The translations under genes were made by a program, and so were the position numbers. Below are positions 38,601-49,240 of a stretch of 64,000 bases of DNA, piece after piece (position 1 is the first letter of the stretch; the number at the start of each line of letters is the position of its first letter). The notes below the pieces were generated by a model, which saw only the letters and a program-made list of their open reading frames with translations, was not told where the DNA came from and did not search any database. The DNA is from Nemertoderma westbladi (lineage: Eukaryota; Xenacoelomorpha; Nemertodermatida; Nemertodermatidae), in contig JAUCBJ010002874.1 in the NCBI GenBank assembly GCA_032718475.1, positions 42,558 to 106,557 on the forward strand, written 5' to 3'.

Positions 38601-40870
38601 GGCATTCATAGTAAATGAGAAGGGAGAGAACGTAGAGGCATTCATAGTAAATGAGGAGGGAGAGAACGTAGAGGCATTCATAGTAAATGAGTAGGGAAAG
38701 AACGTAGAGGCATTCATAGTAAATGAGTAGGGAAAGAACGTAGAGGCATTCATAGTAAATGTATGGAGTAGGGAAAGAACGTAGAGGCATTCATAGTAAT
38801 TGATGGAGGAGGGAGAGAACGTAGAGGCATTCATAGTAAATGAGAAGGGAGAGAACGTAGAGGCATTCATAGTAAATGAGTAGGGAAAGAACGTAGAGGC
38901 ATTCATAGTAAATGAGTAGGGAAAGAACGTAGAGGCATTCATAGTAAATGAGGAGGGAGAGAACGTAGAGGCATTCATAGTAAATGAGTAGGGAAAGAAC
39001 GTAGAGGCATTCATAGTAAATGAGTAGGGAAAGAACGTAGAGGCATTCATAGTAAATGAGTAGGGAAAGAACGTAGAGGCATTCATAGTAAATGAGGAGG
39101 GAGAGAACGTAGAGGCATTCATAGTAAATGAGAAGGGAGAGAACGTAGAGGCATTCATAGTAAATGAGTAGGGAAAGAACGTAGAGGCATTCATAGTAAA
39201 TGAGGAGGGAGAGAACGTAGAGGCATTCATAGTAAATGAGAAGGGAGAGAACGTAGAGGCATTCATAGTAAATGAGTAGGGAAAGAACGTAGAGGCATTC
39301 ATAGTAAATGAGTAGGGAAAGAACGTAGAGGCATTCATAGTAAATGAGGAGGGAGAGAACGTAGAGGCATTCATAGTAAATGAGTAGGGAGAGAACGTAG
39401 AGGCATTCATAGTAAATGTATGGAGTAGGGAAAGAACGTAGAGGCATTCATAGTAAATGAGGAGGGAGAGAACGTAGAGGCATTCATAGTAAATGAGTAG
39501 GGAAAGAACGTAGAGGCATTCATAGTAAATGAGTAGGGAAAGAACGTAGAGGCATTCATAGTAAATGAGTAGGGAAAGAACGTAGAGGCATTCATAGTAA
39601 ATGTATGGAGTAGGGAAAGAACGTAGAGGCATTCATAGTAAATGAGGAGGGAGAGAACGTAGAGGCATTCATAGTAAATGAGTAGGGAGAGAACGTAGAG
39701 GCATTCATAGTAAATGAGTAGGGAAAGAACGTAGAGGCATTCATAGTAAATGAGTAGGGAAAGAACGTAGAGGCATTCATAGTAAATGTATGGAGTAGGG
39801 AAAGAACGTAGAGGCATTCATAGTAAATGAGGAGGGAGAGAACGTAGAGGCATTCATAGTAAATGAGAAGGGAGAGAACGTAGAGGCATTCATAGTAAAT
39901 GAGTAGGGAAAGAACGTAGAGGCATTCATAGTAAATGAGTAGGGAAAGAACGTAGAGGCATTCATAGTAAATGTATGGAGTAGGGAAAGAACGTAGAGGC
40001 ATTCATAGTAAATGTATGGAGGAGGGAAAGAACGTAGAGGCATTCATAGTAAATGTATGGAGTAGGGAAAGAACGTAGAGGCATTCATAGTAAATGTATG
40101 GAGTAGGGAAAGAACGTAGAGGCATTCATAGTAAATGAGGAGGGAGAGAACGTAGAGGCATTCATAGTAAATGAGAAGGGAGAGAACGTAGAGGCATTCA
40201 TAGTAAATGAGTAGGGAAAGAACGTAGAGGCATTCATAGTAAATGAGGAGGGAGAGAACGTAGAGGCATTCATAGTAAATGAGAAGGGAGAGAACGTAGA
40301 GGCATTCATAGTAAATGAGTAGGGGGAGAACGTAGAGGCATTCATAGTAAATGAGGAGGGAAAGAACGTAGAGGCATTCATAGTAAATGAGAAGGGAGAG
40401 AACGTAGAGGCATTCATAGTAAATGAGTAGGGAAAGAACGTAGAGGCATTCATAGTAAATGAGTAGGGAAAGAACGTAGAGGCATTCATAGTAAATGAGT
40501 AGGGAAAGAACGTAGAGGCATTCATAGTAAATGTATGGAGTAGGGAAAGAACGTAGAGGCATTCATAGTAAATGAGGAGGGAGAGAACGTAGAGGCATTC
40601 ATAGTAAATGAGAAGGGAGAGAACGTAGAGGCATTCATAGTAAATGAGTAGGGAAAGAACGTAGAGGCATTCATAGTAAATGAGGAGGGAGAGAACGTAG
40701 AGGCATTCATAGTAAATGAGAAGGGAGAGAACGTAGAGGCATTCATAGTAAATGAGTAGGGAAAGAACGTAGAGGCATTCATAGTAAATGTATGGAGTAG
40801 GGAAAGAACGTAGAGGCATTCATAGTAAATGTATGGAGTAGGGAAAGAACGTAGAGGCATTCATAGTAAA
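35650..40870 (+). repeat. Domain 11: 36-mer-rich block with 185-bp and 149-bp HORs
   Basis: The 185 bp unit is one S monomer plus four 36-mers. Copies run from 37119, 37304 and 37489, and again from 39419, 39604 and 39789. The typical 36-mer order is GAGGAGGGAGAG, AGAAGGGAGAG, AGTAGGGAAAG, AGTAGGGAAAG. The 149 bp unit (S plus three 36-mers) repeats near 38243 and 38392. A run of about 17 consecutive 36-mers covers about 38.80-39.41 kb and begins at an odd joint at about 38796-38808 (AGTAATTGATGGAGG), the only such sequence I noticed. Confidence 0.88.
38529..39632 (-). other. Longest open frame (367 codons); satellite by-product, not called as a gene
   Basis: This frame runs open because 36-mers are 12 codons long. 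The peptide is tandem copies of FTMNASTFSPYS-like repeats (each with an N-A-S sequon) and IYYECLYVLSLL-like repeats, switching frame wherever a 41-mer intervenes. It starts and stops with the same MPLRS... and ...HLL sequences as dozens of short frames elsewhere, because both come from the core itself (TGAATG stop-start on the minus strand). There is no promoter, signal peptide or non-repeat domain. Neighbouring copies of the same monomers are closed by frame rotation, so I see no selection on coding. Confidence 0.85.
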
Positions 40871-42010
40871 TGAGGAGGGAGAGAACGTAGAGGCATTCAT
40901 AGTAAATGAGAGAGGGAGAGAACGTAGAGGCATTCATAGTAAATGAGTAGGGAAAGAACGTAGAGGCATTCATAGTAAATGAGGAGGGAGAGAACGTAGA
41001 GGCATTCATAGTAAATGAGGAAGGGAGAGAACGTAGAGGCATTCATAGTAAATGTATGGAGTAGGGAAAGAACGTAGAGGCATTCATAGTAAATGTATGG
41101 AGTAGGGAAAGAACGTAGAGGCATTCATAGTAAATGTATGGAGTAGGGAAAGAACGTAGAGGCATTCATAGTAAATGAGGAAGGGAGAGAACGTAGAGGC
41201 ATTCATAGTAAATGAGTAGGGAAAGAACGTAGAGGCATTCATAGTAAATGATGGAGTAGGGAGAGAACGTAGAGGCATTCATAGTAAATGTATGGAGGAG
41301 GGAAAGAACGTAGAGGCATTCATAGTAAATGTATGGAGTAGGGAAAGAACGTAGAGGCATTCATAGTAAATGTATGGAGTAGGGAAAGAACGTAGAGGCA
41401 TTCATAGTAAATGTATGGAGGGAAAGAACGTAGAGGCATTCATAGTAAATGTATGAGAGGGAAAGAACGTAGAGGCATTCATAGTAAATGTATGGAGTAG
41501 GGAAAGAACGTAGAGGCATTCATAGTAAATGAGAGAGGGAGAGAACGTAGAGGCATTCATAGTAAATGAGTAGGGAAAGAACGTAGAGGCATTCATAGTA
41601 AATGTAGTGGAGTAGGGAGAGAACGTAGAGGCATTCATAGTAAATGTATGGAGGAGGGAAAGAACGTAGAGGCATTCATAGTAAATGTATGGAGTAGGAA
41701 AGAACGTAGAGGCATTCATAGTAAATGTATGGAGTAGGGAAAGAACGTAGAGGCATTCATAGTAAATGAGGAGGGAAAGAACGTAGAGGCATTCATAGTA
41801 AATGAGGAGGGAAAGAACGTAGAGGCATTCATAGTAAATGTATGGAGTAGGGAAAGAACGTAGAGGCATTCATAGTAAATGTATGGAGTAGGGAAAGAAC
41901 GTAGAGGCATTCATAGTAAATGTATGGAGTAGGGAAAGATCGTAGAGGCATTCATAGTAAATGTATGGAGGGAATGAACGTAGAGGCATTCATAGTAAAT
42001 GTATGGAGTA
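40870..42010 (+). repeat. Cluster of odd-length monomers (37-42 bp)
   Basis: About ten irregular linkers lie within 1.1 kb: AGAGAGGGAGAG at 40909 and 41532, AGGAAGGGAGAG at 41018 and 41178, ATGGAGTAGGGAGAG at 41251, TATGGAGGGAAAG at 41414, TATGAGAGGGAAAG at 41452, TAGTGGAGTAGGGAGAG at 41605, TATGGAGTAGGAAAG at 41688 and TATGGAGGGAATG at 41964. Cores are intact; every indel falls in the purine-rich linker. The density is far above the rest of the window and none of the odd lengths has been amplified into a run. Confidence 0.88.
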
Positions 42011-44870
42011 GGGAAAGAACGTAGAGGCATTCATAGTAAATGTATGGAGGAGGGAATGAACGTAGAGGCATTCATAGTAAATGTATGGAGTAGGGAAAGA
42101 TCGTAGAGGCATTCATAGTAAATGTATGGAGGAGGGAATGAAGAACGTAGAGGCATTCATAGTAAATGTATGTAGGAATGATCGTAGAGGCATTCATAGT
42201 AAATGTATGGAGGAGGGAATGAAGAACGTAGAGGCATTCATAGTAAATGTATGTAGGAATGAACGTAGAGGCATTCATAGTAAATGAGTAGGGAAAGAAC
42301 GTAGAGGCATTCATAGTAAATGAGTAGGGGGAGAACGTAGAGGCATTCATAGTAAATGAGTAGGGGGAGAACGTAGAGGCATTCATAGTAAATGAGTAGG
42401 GAGAGAACGTAGAGGCATTCATAGTAAATGTATGGAGGAGGGAAAGAACGTAGAGGCATTCATAGTAAATGTATGGAGTAGGGAAAGAACGTAGAGGCAT
42501 TCATAGTAAATGAGGAGGGAAAGAACGTAGAGGCATTCATAGTAAATGTATGGAGGAGGGAAAGAACGTAGAGGCATTCATAGTAAATGTATGGAGTAGG
42601 GAAAGAACGTAGAGGCATTCATAGTAAATGAGGAGGGAAAGAACGTAGAGGCATTCATAGTAAATGAGGAGGGAAAGAACGTAGAGGCATTCATAGTAAA
42701 TGTATGGAGTAGGGAAAGAACGTAGAGGCATTCATAGTAAATGTATGGAGGAGGGAATGAACGTAGAGGCATTCATAGTAAATGTATGGAGTAGGGAAAG
42801 AATGTAGAGGCATTCATAGTAAATGTATGGAGGAGGGAATGAACGTAGAGGCATTCATAGTAAATGTATGGAGTAGGGAAAGAACGTAGAGGCATTCATA
42901 GTAAATGTATGGAGTAGGGAAAGAACGTAGAGGCATTCATAGTAAATGTATGGAGGAGGGAATGAACGTAGAGGCATTCATAGTAAATGTATGGAGTAGG
43001 GAAAGATCGTAGAGGCATTCATAGTAAATGTATGGAGGAGGGAAAGATCGTAGAGGCATTCATAGTAAATGTATGGAGGAGGGAGAGAACGTAGAGGCAT
43101 TCATAGTAAATGTATGGAGGAGGGAAAGATCGTAGAGGCATTCATAGTAAATGTATGGAGGAGGGAAAGATCGTAGAGGCATTCATAGTAAATGAGAAGG
43201 GAGAGAACGTAGAGGCATTCATAGTAAATGAGAAGGGAGAGAACGTAGAGGCATTCATAGTAAATGTATGGAGGAGGGAAAGATCGTAGAGGCATTCATA
43301 GTAAATGAGAAGGGAGAGAACGTAGAGGCATTCATAGTAAATGTATGGAGGAGGGAAAGAACGTAGAGGCATTCATAGTAAATGTATGGAGGAGGGAAAG
43401 ATCGTAGAGGCATTCATAGTAAATGAGAAGGGAGAGAACGTAGAGGCATTCATAGTAAATGTATGGAGGAGGGAAAGAACGTAGAGGCATTCATAGTAAA
43501 TGTATGGAGTAGGGAAAGAACGTAGAGGCATTCATAGTAAATGTATGGAGTAGGGAAAGAACGTAGAGGCATTCATAGTAAATGTATGGAGGAGGGAAAG
43601 ATCGTAGAGGCATTCATAGTAAATGAGAAGGGAGAGAACGTAGAGGCATTCATAGTAAATGAGTAGGGGGAGAACGTAGAGGCATTCATAGTAAATGTAT
43701 GGAGGAGGGAAAGATCGTAGAGGCATTCATAGTAAATGTATGGAGGAGGGAAAGATCGTAGAGGCATTCATAGTAAATGAGAAGGGAGAGAACGTAGAGG
43801 CATTCATAGTAAATGAGTAGGGGGAGAACGTAGAGGCATTCATAGTAAATGTATGGAGTAGGGAAAGAACGTAGAGGCATTCATAGTAAATGTATGGAGG
43901 AGGGAATGAACGTAGAGGCATTCATAGTAAATGTATGGAGTAGGGAAAGATCGTAGAGGCATTCATAGTAAATGTATGGAGGAGGGAATGAACGTAGAGG
44001 CATTCATAGTAAATGTATGGAGGAGGGAAAGAACGTAGAGGCATTCATAGTAAATGTATGAAGGAGGGAAAGATCGTAGAGGCATTCATAGTAAATGTAT
44101 GGAGGAGGGAAAGATCGTAGAGGCATTCATAGTAAATGTATGGAGGAGGGAAAGATCGTAGAGGCATTCATAGTAAATGAGAAGGGAGAGAACGTAGAGG
44201 CATTCATAGTAAATGTATGGAGGAGGGAAAGAACGTAGAGGCATTCATAGTAAATGTATGAAGGAGGGAAAGATCGTAGAGGCATTCATAGTAAATGTAT
44301 GGAGGAGGGAAAGATCGTAGAGGCATTCATAGTAAATGTATGGAGGAGGGAAAGAACGTAGAGGCATTCATAGTAAATGTATGAAGGAGGGAAAGATCGT
44401 AGAGGCATTCATAGTAAATGTATGGAGGAGGGAAAGATCGTAGAGGCATTCATAGTAAATGTATGGAGGAGGGAAAGATCGTAGAGGCATTCATAGTAAA
44501 TGTATGGAGGAGGGAAAGAACGTAGAGGCATTCATAGTAAATGTATGAAGGAGGGAAAGATCGTAGAGGCATTCATAGTAAATGTATGGAGGAGGGAAAG
44601 ATCGTAGAGGCATTCATAGTAAATGTATGGAGTAGGGAAAGATCGTAGAGGCATTCATAGTAAATGTATGGAGGAGGGAAAGAACGTAGAGGCATTCATA
44701 GTAAATGAGAAGGGAGAGAACGTAGAGGCATTCATAGTAAATGAGTAGGGGGAGAACGTAGAGGCATTCATAGTAAATGTATGGAGGAGGGAAAGAACGT
44801 AGAGGCATTCATAGTAAATGTATGGAGGAGGGAAAGATCGTAGAGGCATTCATAGTAAATGTATGGAGGA
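42010..44870 (+). repeat. Domain 12: GATC-marked TATGGAGGAG 41-mers
   Basis: The dominant monomer is TATGGAGGAGGGAAAG with the junction ATCG, which creates a GATC site not present in S. AGAAGGGAGAG and AGTAGGGGGAG 36-mers are interspersed up to 44.75 kb. TATGAAGGAGGGAAAGATCG monomers at 44057, 44257, 44380 and 44544 mark a short variable-length HOR (steps 200, 123 and 164 bp). Two 37-mers at 42169 and 42250 are paired with GAATGAAG 44-mers, and between them the plus strand is open over 42081-42287 as repeat peptide only. GAATGTAGAGG at about 42803 is a CpG loss. Confidence 0.85.
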
Positions 44871-47500
44871 GGGAGAGAACGTAGAGGCATTCATAGTAAA
44901 TGTATGGAGGAGGGAAAGATCGTAGAGGCATTCATAGTAAATGTATGGAGGAGGGAAAGATCGTAGAGGCATTCATAGTAAATGTATGGAGTAGGGAAAG
45001 AACGTAGAGGCATTCATAGTAAATGTATGGAGGAGGGAAAGATCGTAGAGGCATTCATAGTAAATGTATGGAGTAGGGAAAGAACGTAGAGGCATTCATA
45101 GTAAATGTATGGAGGGAAAGAACGTAGAGGCATTCATAGTAAATGTATGGAGGAGGGAAAGATCGTAGAGGCATTCATAGTAAATGTATGGAGGAGGGAG
45201 AGAACGTAGAGGCATTCATAGTAAATGTATGGAGTAGGGAAAGAACGTAGAGGCATTCATAGTAAATGTATGGAGTAGGGAGAGAACGTAGAGGCATTCA
45301 TAGTAAATGTATGGAGTAGGGAAAGAACGTAGAGGCATTCATAGTAAATGTATGGAGTAGGGAGAGAACGTAGAGGCATTCATAGTAAATGTATGGAGTA
45401 GGGAAAGATCGTAGAGGCATTCATAGTAAATGTATGGAGTAGGGAAAGAACGTAGAGGCATTCATAGTAAATGTATGGAGTAGGGAAAGATCGTAGAGGC
45501 ATTCATAGTAAATGTATGGAGTAGGGAAAGAACGTAGAGGCATTCATAGTAAATGTATGGAGGAGGGAAAGATCGTAGAGGCATTCATAGTAAATGTATG
45601 GAGGAGGGAGAGAACGTAGAGGCATTCATAGTAAATGTATGGAGTAGGGAAAGAACGTAGAGGCATTCATAGTAAATGTATGGAGTAGGGAGAGAACGTA
45701 GAGGCATTCATAGTAAATGTATGGAGTAGGGAAAGAACGTAGAGGCATTCATAGTAAATGTATGGAGTAGGGAGAGAACGTAGAGGCATTCATAGTAAAT
45801 GTATGGAGTAGGGAAAGATCGTAGAGGCATTCATAGTAAATGTATGGAGTAGGGAAAGAACGTAGAGGCATTCATAGTAAATGTATGGAGGAGGGAAAGA
45901 TCGTAGAGGCATTCATAGTAAATGTATGGAGGAGGGAGAGAACGTAGAGGCATTCATAGTAAATGTATGGAGTAGGGAAAGAACGTAGAGGCATTCATAG
46001 TAAATGTATGGAGGAGGGAGAGAACGTAGAGGCATTCATAGTAAATGTATGGAGTAGGGAAAGAACGTAGAGGCATTCATAGTAAATGTATGGAGGAGGG
46101 AAAGATCGTAGAGGCATTCATAGTAAATGTATGGAGGAGGGAGAGAACGTAGAGGCATTCATAGTAAATGTATGGAGTAGGGAAAGAACGTAGAGGCATT
46201 CATAGTAAATGTATGGAGTAGGGAGAGAACGTAGAGGCATTCATAGTAAATGTATGGAGTAGGGAAAGAACGTAGAGGCATTCATAGTAAATGTATGGAG
46301 TAGGGAGAGAACGTAGAGGCATTCATAGTAAATGTATGGAGTAGGGAAAGAACGTAGAGGCATTCATAGTAAATGTATGGAGTAGGGAGAGAACGTAGAG
46401 GCATTCATAGTAAATGTATGGAGTAGGGAAAGAACGTAGAGGCATTCATAGTAAATGTATGGAGGAGGGAAAGATCGTAGAGGCATTCATAGTAAATGTA
46501 TGGAGGAGGGAGAGAACGTAGAGGCATTCATAGTAAATGTATGGAGTAGGGAAAGAACGTAGAGGCATTCATAGTAAATGTATGGAGTAGGGAGAGAACG
46601 TAGAGGCATTCATAGTAAATGTATGGAGTAGGGAAAGAACGTAGAGGCATTCATAGTAAATGTATGGAGTAGGGAGAGAACGTAGAGGCATTCATAGTAA
46701 ATGTATGGAGTAGGGAAAGATCGTAGAGGCATTCATAGTAAATGTATGGAGTAGGGAAAGAACGTAGAGGCATTCATAGTAAATGAGTAGGGGGAGAACG
46801 TAGAGGCATTCATAGTAAATGTATGGAGGAGGGAGAGAACGTAGAGGCATTCATAGTAAATGTATGAAGTAGGGAAAGAACGTAGAGGCATTCATAGTAA
46901 ATGTATGGAGTAGGGAGAGAACGTAGAGGCATTCATAGTAAATGTATGGAGTAGGGAAAGAACGTAGAGGCATTCATAGTAAATGTATGGAGTAGGGAGA
47001 GAACGTAGAGGCATTCATAGTAAATGTATGGAGTAGGGAAAGATCGTAGAGGCATTCATAGTAAATGTATGGAGGAGGGAGAGAACGTAGAGGCATTCAT
47101 AGTAAATGAGTAGGGGGAGAACGTAGAGGCATTCATAGTAAATGTATGGAGTAGGGAAAGAACGTAGAGGCATTCATAGTAAATGTATGGAGGAGGGAAA
47201 GATCGTAGAGGCATTCATAGTAAATGTATGGAGTAGGGAGAGAACGTAGAGGCATTCATAGTAAATGTATGGAGTAGGGAAAGATCGTAGAGGCATTCAT
47301 AGTAAATGTATGGAGTAGGGAAAGAACGTAGAGGCATTCATAGTAAATGAGTAGGGGGAGAACGTAGAGGCATTCATAGTAAATGTATGGAGGAGGGAGA
47401 GAACGTAGAGGCATTCATAGTAAATGAGTAGGGGGAGAACGTAGAGGCATTCATAGTAAATGTATGGAGTAGGGAAAGAACGTAGAGGCATTCATAGTAA
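44870..47500 (+). repeat. Domain 13: near-pure 41-bp register with S/G dimer
   Basis: Almost all monomers are 41 bp. Long stretches alternate GTAGGGAAAG (S) and GTAGGGAGAG (G), an 82 bp dimer, for example at about 45.2-45.4, 45.6-45.8, 46.2-46.4 and 46.9-47.0 kb. Each dimer run is opened by TATGGAGGAGGGAAAGATCG at 45146, 45556, 45884, 46089 and 46458; spacings are 410, 328, 205 and 369 bp, all exact multiples of 41. One 38-mer (TATGGAGGGAAAG) sits near 45108. AGTAGGGGGAG 36-mers return near 46.78, 47.11 and 47.35-47.43 kb. Confidence 0.88.
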
Positions 47501-49240
47501 ATGTATGGAGGAGGGACGGAGCGTAGAGGCATTCATAGTAAATGTATGGAGTAGGGAAAGAACGTAGAGGCATTCATAGTAAATGTATGGAGGAGGGAAA
47601 GAACGTAGAGGCATTCATAGTAAATGTATGGAGTAGGGAAAGAACGTAGAGGCATTCATAGTAAATGTATGGAGGAGGGAAAGAACGTAGAGGCATTCAT
47701 AGTAAATGTATGGAGGAGGGAAAGAACGTAGAGGCATTCATAGTAAATGTATGGAGTAGGGAAAGAACGTAGAGGCATTCATAGTAAATGTATGGAGTAG
47801 GGAAAGAACGTAGAGGAATTCATAGTAAATGTATGGAGTAGGGAAAGAACGTAGAGGCATTCATAGTAAATGTATGGAGTAGGGAAAGAACGTAGAGGCA
47901 TTCATAGTAAATGTATGGAGTAGGGAAAGAACGTAGAGGCATTCATAGTAAATGTATGGAGTAGGGAAAGAACGTAGAGGCATTCATAGTAAATGTATGG
48001 AGGAGGGACGGAGCGTAGAGGCATTCATAGTAAATGTATGGAGGAGGGACGGAGCGTAGAGGCATTCATAGTAAATGTATGGAGGAGGGACGGAGCGTAG
48101 AGGCATTCATAGTAAATGTATGGAGGAGGGACGGAGCGTAGAGGCATTCATAGTAAATGTATGGAGGAGGGACGGAACGTAGAGGCATTCATAGTAAATG
48201 TATGGAGGAGGGACGGAGCGTAGAGGCATTCATAGTAAATGTATGGAGTAGGGAAAGAACGTAGAGGCATTCATAGTAAATGTATGGAGTAGGGAAAGAA
48301 CGTAGAGGCATTCATAGTAAATGTATGGAGTAGGGAAAGAACGTAGAGGCATTCATAGTAAATGTATGGAGGGGGGACGGAGCGTAGAGGCATTCATAGT
48401 AAATGTATGGAGGAGGGACGGAGCGTAGAGGCATTCATAGTAAATGTATGGAGGAGGGACGGAGCGTAGAGGCATTCATAGTAAATGTATGGAGGAGGGA
48501 CGGAGCGTAGAGGCATTCATAGTAAATGTATGGAGGAGGGACGGAACGTAGAGGCATTCATAGTAAATGTATGGAGGAGGGACGGAGCGTAGAGGCATTC
48601 ATAGTAAATGTATGGAGTAGGGAAAGAACGTAGAGGCATTCATAGTAAATGTATGGAGTAGGGAAAGAACGTAGAGGCATTCATAGTAAATGTATGGAGG
48701 AGGGAAAGAACGTAGAGGCATTCATAGTAAATGTATGGAGTAGGGAAAGAACGTAGAGGCATTCATAGTAAATGTATGGAGTAGGGAAAGAACGTAGAGG
48801 CATTCATAGTAAATGTATGGAGGAGGGAAAGAACGTAGAGGCATTCATAGTAAATGTATGGAGGAGGGAAAGATCGTAGAGGCATTCATAGTAAATGTAT
48901 GGAGGAGGGAAAGAACGTAGAGGCATTCATAGTAAATGAGTAGGGGGAGAACGTAGAGGCATTCATAGTAAATGTATGGAGTAGGGAAAGAACGTAGAGG
49001 CATTCATAGTAAATGTATGGAGGAGGGAAAGAACGTAGAGGCATTCATAGTAAATGAGTAGGGGGAGAACGTAGAGGCATTCAAAGTAAATGTATGGAGG
49101 AGGGAATGAACGTAGAGGCATTCATAGTAAATGTATGGAGGAGGGAAAGAACGTAGAGGCATTCATAGTAAATGTATGGAGGAGGGAAAGAACGTAGAGG
49201 CATTCATAGTAAATGAGTAGGGGGAGAACGTAGAGGCATT
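47500..49240 (+). repeat. Domain 14: first GGACGG-AGCG (C) block with 369-bp HOR
   Basis: C monomers (TATGGAGGAGGGACGG then AGCG) form a run of six from 47996, with one AACG version inside, followed by three S monomers. The nine-monomer unit repeats from 48365 at an offset of 369 bp (9x41). The second copy starts with a private TATGGAGGGGGGACGG. The two linker changes (AAAG to ACGG, AACG to AGCG) almost always occur together, so the variant spreads as one block. An isolated EcoRI core (GAATTC) is at 47816-47821. A core change at 49084 reads CAAAG for CATAG. Confidence 0.9.

Noticed and set aside
38529-39632. Protein-coding genes among the many minus-strand open frames of 62-367 codons
   Set aside because: All are the same repeat peptides produced by stop-free core frames. 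They begin and end at the core's own TGAATG and HLL-stop sequences, and their length depends only on how many 36-mers happen to be in a row. There is no unique domain or gene context.
42081-42287. Plus-strand open frame of 68 codons
   Set aside because: It arises from an alternation of 44-mers and 37-mers (81 bp, divisible by 3) that keeps a frame open for two cycles. It encodes only satellite repeats such as RRGIHSK and NVEAFIVNV.
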